Shown piece after piece: positions 1 through 4,442 of a DNA stretch of 6,604 nucleotides. The DNA is from an uncultured Collinsella sp. (lineage in GTDB: Bacteria; Actinomycetota; Coriobacteriia; Coriobacteriales; Coriobacteriaceae): contig USJB01000074.1 of NCBI GenBank assembly GCA_900554905.1, positions 1-6,604 on the forward strand, read 5' to 3'. The notes under the pieces were generated by a model. The model worked only from the letters and a program-made list of their open reading frames with translations. It was not told the origin of the DNA and did no database searches. How positions within the stretch are numbered: position 1 is the first letter of the stretch; every line of letters starts with the position of its first letter. The translations under genes were made by a program, and so were the position numbers.

Positions 1-159
1 TAAGGTATCAAACGGCTTCAACTTCGGTAATGTCAGCAATATATTCCGTATTTCCTCTCCGGCATTCACAAAATCGACACTACTTAAATATCCGGCGGCA
101 AGCTGCTCCTGCATCTTGCGAGCCTGCTTCATCATCTGCTGCATGTTCATACCGGCCAT
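1..159 (-). CDS. ybaB: YbaB/EbfC nucleoid-associated protein, N-terminus only; probably disrupted
   Basis: The frame starts at ATG (159-157), with an AAGGAG ribosome site seven bases upstream, and runs open for 53 codons to the window edge. Its first 22 residues (MAGMNMQQMMKQARKMQEQL and two Ala) are the classic N-terminal helix of YbaB/EbfC, a small dimeric DNA-binding protein of about 100 residues. In many bacteria it is encoded between dnaX and recR. From residue 23 the sequence (GYLSSVDFVNAGEEIRNI and on) does not match the expected continuation, a charged helix end followed by a Gly-rich SAGGG-type strand. Bases 1-93 are about 39% GC, against well over 60% in the core genes, so a junction with foreign or rearranged DNA near base 93 is likely. 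The N-terminal identification is firm. Whether the product is functional is doubtful, and the 3' end lies outside the window. Confidence 0.75.
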   Translation of the reverse strand, partial: MAGMNMQQMMKQARKMQEQLAAGYLSSVDFVNAGEEIRNILLTLPKLKPFDTL

Positions 160-234
160 AATGGCTCCTTTACGTGCGGCCACGCAACGAGCTGCAAGGG
201 CAGCCGGAGCGCGGCGGGGCTTTCAAACTCAAAA

Positions 235-243
235 ATCGTACCA
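235..243 (-). promoter_or_regulatory. Possible extended -10 element for ybaB
   Basis: Read on the minus strand this is TGG followed by TACGAT, matching the extended -10 pattern TGn-TATAAT at four of six hexamer positions. It would start a transcript near base 228 and leave a leader of about 70 nt before the ybaB ATG. No -35 hexamer is visible at 16-18 bp. The assignment is inference from pattern and position only. Confidence 0.3.
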
Positions 244-321
244 CGGCGCGATGCCAGCGAGCGGGGCGGTCACGCTACCTCAGTCGATATACATGTCCTG
301 GAGTGCAAGCCGCGCCCAAAG

Positions 322-356
322 ATTATGCAAAGTTGAATAATTCGCATCTGCATAAT
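322..356. repeat. Concentric inverted repeat (35-bp dyad), operator-like
   Basis: Outer arms ATTATGCA (322-329) and TGCATAAT (349-356) are perfect 8-bp inverted repeats. The inner palindrome GAATAATTC (335-343) has the same centre, base 339, so the whole 35-bp element is symmetric about one point with 12 paired positions per side in the outer and inner arms. The two 5-bp gaps between arms are mostly unpaired. This two-tier symmetry fits a binding site for a dimeric or tetrameric regulator, or a recombinase core, better than a transcription terminator, because there is no T-tract. It lies between the ybaB start and the promoter-like TATAAT at 460. The bound protein is unknown. Confidence 0.5.
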
Positions 357-378
357 ATTGAAAGCTAAATCTTGTAGA

Positions 379-424
379 GCCGGAATCCGGCATTTTCTGC
401 ATCCAGCTAGATAACAAAATGCCG
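379..424. repeat. Two overlapping, mutually exclusive hairpins
   Basis: Hairpin A is GCCGG-AAT-CCGGC (379-391), followed on the plus strand by ATTTTC, so it looks like a weak intrinsic terminator in that direction. Hairpin B pairs CGGCATTTT (388-396) with AAAATGCCG (416-424), a perfect 9-bp inverted repeat with a 19-nt loop. The two share bases 388-391, so a transcript could form only one at a time, as in an attenuator. No upstream plus-strand gene feeds A, and on the minus strand A is not followed by a clear T-run, so a terminator role is uncertain. B could also be a DNA-level binding site. Confidence 0.35.
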
Positions 425-459
425 AACCGCTGCTCGAGGCGGCGCTCATGATGGCAGGG

Positions 460-465
460 TATAAT
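460..465 (+). promoter_or_regulatory. -10 box TATAAT for the 500-973 gene
   Basis: A perfect consensus TATAAT stands 35 bp upstream of the ATG at 500. A transcript would begin near base 471-473 and carry a leader of about 28 nt that includes the GGAGGT ribosome site (489-494). No TTGACA-like hexamer occurs at 15-19 bp upstream, where the sequence is GC-rich, and there is no TGn extension, so activation by a regulator is possible. Confidence 0.5.
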
Positions 466-499
466 TTGATTGTCACAGACAGCAATTTGGAGGTGCCCC

Positions 500-973
500 A
501 TGAATGCCCCCGACGTGCTCCAAAACATCCGCTCAAAACACCCCGTTGCATATGTGGTTCTCTATCTCTTTGTCGGCTGGGCATTACTGGTTATCATCAC
601 CCATGCTATAGCCTTTGGAGCAGAACTACTGATAGCCAGCTCGGACCAGCCCATCGTCAAATGGGAAGCGACCGATGAGTGCACCGACGGAACTCGAACC
701 ATTTACTACAACAGCCCGTCCCTCTACCAAGAGTTCAAGGTCAAGATAAAGGACTCCAAGATTGTCGATGCCGAACTAGGCGCTTTCTTGACAATCGGAG
801 CAACCGTCAACGCCGAGCAAGTCGAGCACACGGACAGCCATGCGACGTATCGTATCGACCTCAGCATCCTAGGCCGACCGTCACGCATCTGCCTGCTCGA
901 ATGCGATATACGCGGCACCACGTTGCACATGTCCGAAATACAGATGCGCCCGGACAAGGGGTCCTCTTCTTGA
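500..973 (+). CDS. Small single-pass membrane protein of unknown function
   Basis: I do not recognise the family. The ATG at 500 is chosen because GGAGGT sits five bases before it; an upstream in-frame TTG at 470 lacks a ribosome site. The product has 157 residues. A short basic N-terminus (R11, K13) precedes one hydrophobic helix at about residues 17-40, suggesting a cytoplasmic N-terminus and an exported C-terminal domain (about 45-157) with no signal-peptidase site evident. That domain looks like alternating strands (IYYNSPSLYQEFKVKIKDSK, then TYRIDLSIL) and holds three cysteines, C61, C131 and C135, which could form a disulfide outside the cell. The gene has visibly lower GC (around 50-55% in sampled stretches) than dnaX and opposes both flanking genes, so it may be a lineage-specific or acquired gene. 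It ends 21 bp from the dnaX stop, tail to tail, with no terminator seen. Confidence 0.75.
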   Translation: MNAPDVLQNIRSKHPVAYVVLYLFVGWALLVIITHAIAFGAELLIASSDQPIVKWEATDECTDGTRTIYYNSPSLYQEFKVKIKDSKIVDAELGAFLTIGATVNAEQVEHTDSHATYRIDLSILGRPSRICLLECDIRGTTLHMSEIQMRPDKGSSS

Positions 974-994
974 GCAGTATACCCGCCTGCGCAG

Positions 995-3475
995 CTACTC
1001 CACCGGCTTGAAGATGGTGGCCTGACCGAAGACGCTGCGGATGAGGTCTTTGGCCTCGTCCTCGGTCTGCGGGATGCTCGGGGCTGCGCCCTGGTGGCCG
1101 AAGGGGCTGCCCGCGCCTGGGTTGGACTCCCAAGGGGCAGCGGGGGCGTCCTCCTCTTTGGGGGCAGCTACAGCGGACTTGGGCGCGGGCGTCGCACCCG
1201 GCACGTCGAACGGAGGCAGATCGTCCCCGCTCGCATCGCCAGCGAAGCCGCCGACCATAGCGTCGTCGTAGGGCACCTGCTCGGATTCCCACGGTGCAGA
1301 CTGCGCAGACGGCTGAGCCTTGGGAGCGGCAGAGCGCTCGGGCGCACGGGGTGCGGGCTCAGTCGGAAGCTTACCCGTGGCAGGAGCGCCGGCGGGGTTG
1401 TCGGAGCGTAGCCAGGGGGCTTTGCCCAGGTCAGACGACTTGGGCGCGGGCGAGGCGGGCTTGGGCGCGGGCGTCGGAGCAGCCGGTTTGGGCGCCGCGG
1501 GCTTAGGCGCCGACGGGGTCGGTGCCATCACCGGCGTCGCTTGCTGCTGCGGAGCGCTGGCGCTCGAGGATGCAGGGGCCGCCGAGGACACGGGTTGCGG
1601 GTCCGCAGATACCGCAGCCCGTGCAGATGGAGAATGCTCCTCATGTTGAGGAGCCGGCGTGCCACCCCCATCCAGGACATAGTCGACGGTACGACGACCG
1701 AAGACCGCACTGACTGTCGGCAGAACCACCGACTGCGTGTCGGCGCGACCGAGCATCTTGATAGCAAAGGTCGAGCCCGCGGGGAACGAAACCGTGAGCT
1801 TGGAGCCGTCGTCGGCCGTGGCGCGGGCGTTGAGCAAAAGTCCCGCGTAGGAAGCCTGACGCGCCTTGACGCGCTCGACGACCTCGGCCCATTTGCGCTG
1901 GAGCTCGCCGGCGTCCTCGACCGCGGGGGTCTCGGCAGCACCGGCGGCGGCAACCTGGGCGGCGTTGTTGGACTGGGGCTTAGGTGCCGGAGCGGTGGCA
2001 GGCGCGGGGGCCGCAACGGGCTGAGGCGTCGGAGCCGGCGCAGGCTGAGGTGCAGGCGCTGCAGGCTTGGAAGCTGACACGGACGCAGAACGGGGCGCAG
2101 GCTGAGCCGTCGGAGCGGCAGCACCACGGTCCCAAGGCATACCGCCCTGGCGCACGGACGTAGCAGCGGGGGCAGCGGATGCCGCCGGGGCGGCAGCGCG
2201 GGCGCCCGAAATGAGCGTCGGCTGTTGGGCAGCAGCGGGTACGGATGCTGCAGGCGCGGCGGCCTGAGCAGCAGCCACGCTCGCCGGCACGGCGGCGTTG
2301 GCAACCATGGCCTCCAGGCGTGCCACGCGCTCGGCCAATGCCTCAATCGTTAAATCAGCCTCGGGACGCGCCAGACGCGTGCAGGCAATCTCGAGCACCA
2401 GGCGCACGTCGCTCGCGCCCCTCATCTCCAGTGCGGCATCGTCGAGCACTGTCAGCACACGAGCCAGGCGGTCGGCAGGATGCTCGCCAAAGGCAGCGGC
2501 CTCGGCAGCAAGCGCCTCGGCCTGCTCGGAGCCGCCCTCAAACAACTCGGCACGGGCACCGGCAACGCAGGCAACATACACGTCGCGCACGTGCGCCACC
2601 AGGTCGCGCGTCAGCTCCAGCAGATCGTTACCTTCCTCGACCTGCGCGCGAATAAGCCCATACAGCTCGGCAACATCGCGATCGGCAATGGCGCGGGAAA
2701 ACTCGCCCAGAATCTGGTCCGAAACCTCGCCTAAAAGCGAGCGGGCGTCGTCCGCATGCACAGAACCGTTGCCAAAGACGCTCAGCTGCTCCAGCGTGGA
2801 AAGCGCGTCGCGCATACCGCCCTTGGCATGGCGCGCCACAATGGCGAGTGCCTCGTCGTCGTAATCGAAGCCCTCCTGCTCGCACACGTATGCCAGGCGA
2901 TGCTCGATATCCTCGTTGCCGATGCGATGGAAATCGAAACGCTGGCAGCGCGAGAGGATGGTCTCCAGAATCTTTTGCGGGTCGGTGGTGCACAGCACAA
3001 AGATCACGTGTGCCGGCGGCTCCTCAAGCGTCTTGAGCAGCGCGTTGAACGCCGCCGTCGTGAGCATGTGGACCTCGTCGATGATATAGATCTTGTACTT
3101 GCCACGCACCGGGGCAAAGTTGACGGAGTTGATGATTTCCTCGCGCACGTTGTCTACGCCGGTACGGCTTGCGGCATCGAGCTCGTAGACATCGGGGTGG
3201 TTGCCCTCGGCGATGAGCTCGCACTCCTCGCAAGTACCGTCGGGCATGCAGCCGCTTGCACCCTCGGCGCGCGCCGCCTCGGCATTGCGACAGAGCAGCG
3301 CCTTGGCAAGAATACGCGCCATGGTGGTCTTGCCCGTGCCGCGTGGTCCGCAGAACAGGTACGCATGGGACAGGCGCCCCTCGGTGATGGCGTGCTCGAG
3401 CGTCGAGACGATATGCTGCTGGCCCACCACGGAGTCGAAGGTGAGCGGGCGATACTTTCGGTACAACGATTCCAT
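995..3475 (-). CDS. dnaX: DNA polymerase III subunits gamma and tau (DnaX)
   Basis: DnaX is the ATPase core of the clamp loader. It opens and loads the beta sliding clamp on primed DNA and, through its tau part, links polymerase and helicase. The start is ATG at 3475 (product begins MESLYRKYRPLTFDSVVGQQ), with GGGGGAG five bases upstream; the frame stays open further upstream but without DnaX sequence. Visible in the 826 residues are Walker A GPRGTGKT (43-50), zinc cysteines C62, C76, C82 and C85, Walker B IYIIDE (129-134), sensor 1 LCTTD (161-165), the SRC arginine-finger motif (175-177) and sensor 2 GGMRD (219-223). The collar helices reach about residue 370. A folded tau-like domain lies at about 524-604 (KWAEVVERVK onward), flanked by Ala/Pro linkers (about 395-515 and 605-800), and the conserved end DLIRSVFGQATIFKPVE closes the protein. 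It is longer than E. coli tau (643) because of the linkers. No A-rich slippery site for a gamma form was seen. Confidence 0.97.
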   Translation of the reverse strand: MESLYRKYRPLTFDSVVGQQHIVSTLEHAITEGRLSHAYLFCGPRGTGKTTMARILAKALLCRNAEAARAEGASGCMPDGTCEECELIAEGNHPDVYELDAASRTGVDNVREEIINSVNFAPVRGKYKIYIIDEVHMLTTAAFNALLKTLEEPPAHVIFVLCTTDPQKILETILSRCQRFDFHRIGNEDIEHRLAYVCEQEGFDYDDEALAIVARHAKGGMRDALSTLEQLSVFGNGSVHADDARSLLGEVSDQILGEFSRAIADRDVAELYGLIRAQVEEGNDLLELTRDLVAHVRDVYVACVAGARAELFEGGSEQAEALAAEAAAFGEHPADRLARVLTVLDDAALEMRGASDVRLVLEIACTRLARPEADLTIEALAERVARLEAMVANAAVPASVAAAQAAAPAASVPAAAQQPTLISGARAAAPAASAAPAATSVRQGGMPWDRGAAAPTAQPAPRSASVSASKPAAPAPQPAPAPTPQPVAAPAPATAPAPKPQSNNAAQVAAAGAAETPAVEDAGELQRKWAEVVERVKARQASYAGLLLNARATADDGSKLTVSFPAGSTFAIKMLGRADTQSVVLPTVSAVFGRRTVDYVLDGGGTPAPQHEEHSPSARAAVSADPQPVSSAAPASSSASAPQQQATPVMAPTPSAPKPAAPKPAAPTPAPKPASPAPKSSDLGKAPWLRSDNPAGAPATGKLPTEPAPRAPERSAAPKAQPSAQSAPWESEQVPYDDAMVGGFAGDASGDDLPPFDVPGATPAPKSAVAAPKEEDAPAAPWESNPGAGSPFGHQGAAPSIPQTEDEAKDLIRSVFGQATIFKPVE
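1436..1507 (-). repeat. Degenerate Pro-Ala-Lys repeat inside dnaX
   Basis: This stretch encodes DnaX residues 657-680, a run of near-repeats of the types PKPAA and TPAPKPAS. At the DNA level the plus strand shows recurring GGGCTTGGGCGCGGGCG-like units. Such GC-rich degenerate repeats can expand or contract by slippage, so the linker length probably varies among strains. The linker is expected to be disordered and extended, separating the tau-like domain from the C-terminal motif. Confidence 0.6.
1976..2065 (-). repeat. Pro-Ala low-complexity linker inside dnaX
   Basis: This stretch encodes DnaX residues 471-500, made almost only of Pro and Ala with scattered Gln, Thr, Val and Lys (for example PAAPAPQPAPAPTPQPVAAP). 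It forms the flexible tether between the ATPase/collar part and the tau-like domain that begins near residue 524. It shows no clean DNA repeat period, only biased codons. Confidence 0.55.
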
Positions 3476-3590
3476 GGGTGCTCCCCCGGGTATACTGAGT
3501 CTTGTTGCCGCGGCGGCCATGCGGTCGCACGGCATACTGCATCCATAATAACCCGTACGGCGAGCCCGCCGCGATAGGAGTCCAAAGAGC
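3476..3590. promoter_or_regulatory. Divergent intergenic region dnaX / YcxB-like gene, with candidate -10 boxes
   Basis: The 115-bp gap must hold the start signals of both divergent genes. The only AT-rich island is around 3541-3550. On the minus strand it reads TATTAT (3550-3545), a good -10 that would give dnaX a leader of about 63 nt. On the plus strand the same island reads CATAAT (3544-3549), which would give the YcxB-like gene a leader of about 35 nt. The two -10 boxes overlap, so RNA polymerase may be able to fire in only one direction at a time. Plus-strand TATACT (3491-3496) is another candidate. No -35 hexamers stand out. Ribosome sites are GGGGGAG for dnaX and AGGAG (3576-3580) for the plus-strand gene. 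Confidence 0.35.
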
Positions 3591-4298
3591 ATGGCAGACG
3601 CAGAGAGCAACCTCGTTCCCTCCGAAGCAGCCGACCAGGTCGAGGTCGCGCTCGAGGAGCAGGCCGCAGCCGACGACGGCATCCTGTACCTCAACGAGTA
3701 CCAGTACGAAAACGACCTCGTCACCGACTTTGCGCGCCTGGTCGCCTCGCCCAGGCGTCGCGGCTCGCTGTATGTCGCCGCGGCAATTGCCGCGCTCATC
3801 GGCATCGGCATGCTGGTGGCCGGCGGCAACTGGATCAAGTTTGGCGTCGTGCTGATCGTATTCGGCGCCTTTTTGGCCTGGTGGAGCAAAAACCTGCACC
3901 ACACCCTCGCCCGCGACTTTATCGACGCCGTCGAGGCCGACGAGTCCATGGGCGGCCGCTACCGCCGCGTCGCCGCCAACGAGGACGGCCTGATGGTCTG
4001 GGGCAAGAGCGGCAAGTCGCAGTTCTTCCCGTTTGAGAAGCTCGACCACGTACTCGACGGCGAGCGCATCTTTGTGGCCATGTTCGCCGACCAGGGCGTG
4101 ACGATCCCTAAGGACACCTTTGTGCGTGGTGATGCCGAGCAGTTTGGCTCCTTCCTCAAGGCGCGCATCAACAAAAAACTCCGCATCGAGACCAAGAAGA
4201 AGAAAATGAAGGCCGAGAAGGCCGCCGCCGAGGCCAAGCAGGGCGACAAGGCCCAGGAGACCAAGCGCAAGCAGAAGAAGAACAAGAAGAAGCGCTAA
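3591..4298 (+). CDS. Two-helix membrane protein with YcxB-like domain and Lys-rich tail
   Basis: The product has 235 residues, starting at ATG 3591 with AGGAG ten bases upstream. The N-terminus is acidic (residues 12-32), followed by LYLNEYQYENDLVTDF, two hydrophobic segments at about 60-78 and 82-98 joined by a short turn (GGNW), and a soluble domain at about 105-195. The pattern there, NEDGLMVWGKSGKSQFFPFEKL followed by IFVAMFADQGVTIPKDTF and FGSFLKARI, matches the YcxB-like C-terminal domain found in many small membrane proteins of Gram-positive bacteria, whose biochemical role is not known. Residues 195-235 form an unusually basic tail, with about half the residues Lys or Arg and an end of KRKQKKNKKKR. 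It is probably cytoplasmic and could contact nucleic acid, acidic protein or membrane lipid. The gene is divergent from dnaX and followed by a 144-bp gap, so it may be transcribed alone. The domain call is by pattern recognition. Confidence 0.8.
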   Translation: MADAESNLVPSEAADQVEVALEEQAAADDGILYLNEYQYENDLVTDFARLVASPRRRGSLYVAAAIAALIGIGMLVAGGNWIKFGVVLIVFGAFLAWWSKNLHHTLARDFIDAVEADESMGGRYRRVAANEDGLMVWGKSGKSQFFPFEKLDHVLDGERIFVAMFADQGVTIPKDTFVRGDAEQFGSFLKARINKKLRIETKKKKMKAEKAAAEAKQGDKAQETKRKQKKNKKKR

Positions 4299-4353
4299 GA
4301 CCAAACCAGACAGACAGCCTCGCATCCCGCCATCCTCCCCATGCACCCGAGCG

Positions 4354-4362
4354 TGCTACACT
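4354..4362 (+). promoter_or_regulatory. Extended -10 promoter candidate for the kinase gene
   Basis: TGC-TACACT matches the extended -10 form TGn-TATAAT with four of six hexamer positions. A transcript from about base 4369 would have a leader of about 74 nt before the kinase ATG at 4443. No -35 is seen at 17 bp, which extended -10 promoters often tolerate. It is the only plausible promoter in the 4299-4442 gap. Confidence 0.4.
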
Positions 4363-4380
4363 AGCAGCATCTATGCCACC

Positions 4381-4412
4381 GCGAACGGCTCGGCTCCGCG
4401 CCCGCCGCTCGC
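4381..4412 (+). promoter_or_regulatory. GC-rich hairpin in the kinase leader
   Basis: GCGAACGGC (4381-4389) pairs with GCCGCTCGC (4404-4412), giving a nine-position stem with one A-C mismatch around a 14-nt loop. It lies just after the inferred transcript start and 20 bp before the GAGGG ribosome site. No T-run follows, so it is not an intrinsic terminator for the upstream YcxB-like gene. It may stabilise the leader or be chance in GC-rich DNA. Confidence 0.25.
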
Positions 4413-4442
4413 AAACGAACTTTAAACGCACGAGGGTTGGCC

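Larger units (their letters stand above)
160..499. other. 340-bp intergenic spacer between ybaB and the small membrane-protein gene
   Basis: No convincing gene is seen here. The part next to ybaB (160-310) is GC-rich and would be the ybaB leader on the minus strand. The stretch from about 320 to 420 is clearly AT-rich and holds a symmetric dyad (322-356), a short GC-rich hairpin (379-391) and a 9-bp inverted repeat (388-396 with 416-424). A perfect TATAAT lies at 460-465 before the plus-strand gene. Short open frames cross the region on both strands, but none has both a ribosome site and recognisable protein sequence. I looked for an SRP RNA, sometimes found near dnaX, and saw neither its conserved GGAAGCA loop nor its complement. 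Confidence 0.6.

Noticed and set aside
174..368. Small plus-strand frames in the ybaB-side spacer
   Set aside because: There is no convincing ribosome site, the residues look like random GC-rich translation, and they overlap the start of ybaB or its leader.
322..370. Possible dif/Xer site in the AT-rich patch
   Set aside because: TGCATAAT and nearby CTAAAT recall parts of dif, but the 11-6-11 layout of XerC and XerD arms is not met.
160..499. SRP RNA or tRNA near dnaX
   Set aside because: I found no conserved SRP loop sequence or cloverleaf on either strand.
1528..2346. Long minus-strand frame rich in Arg, Pro and Leu inside dnaX
   Set aside because: It lies in another frame of the DnaX low-complexity linker. 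Its composition is what GC-rich Ala/Pro codons give when shifted, and it has no domain pattern or ribosome site.
995..3475. Programmed frameshift producing a gamma form of DnaX
   Set aside because: There is no A-run slippery heptamer like that of E. coli or run of A like that of Thermus anywhere in the gene; the longest A or T runs are about four.
3490..3495. TATAC-like box as the dnaX promoter
   Set aside because: On the minus strand it lies immediately next to the ribosome site, so the transcript would start inside or after it.
3476..3949. In-frame upstream extension of dnaX
   Set aside because: The extra 158 codons overlap the divergent gene antisense and lack DnaX sequence. The MESLYRKYRP start with GGGGGAG five bases upstream is the standard beginning of the family.
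3024..4346. 440-codon minus-strand frame across the dnaX start and the YcxB-like gene
   Set aside because: It is the antisense of the YcxB-like gene plus a shifted frame of dnaX. Long antisense frames are common at this GC content, and the true genes on both sides have motifs and ribosome sites.
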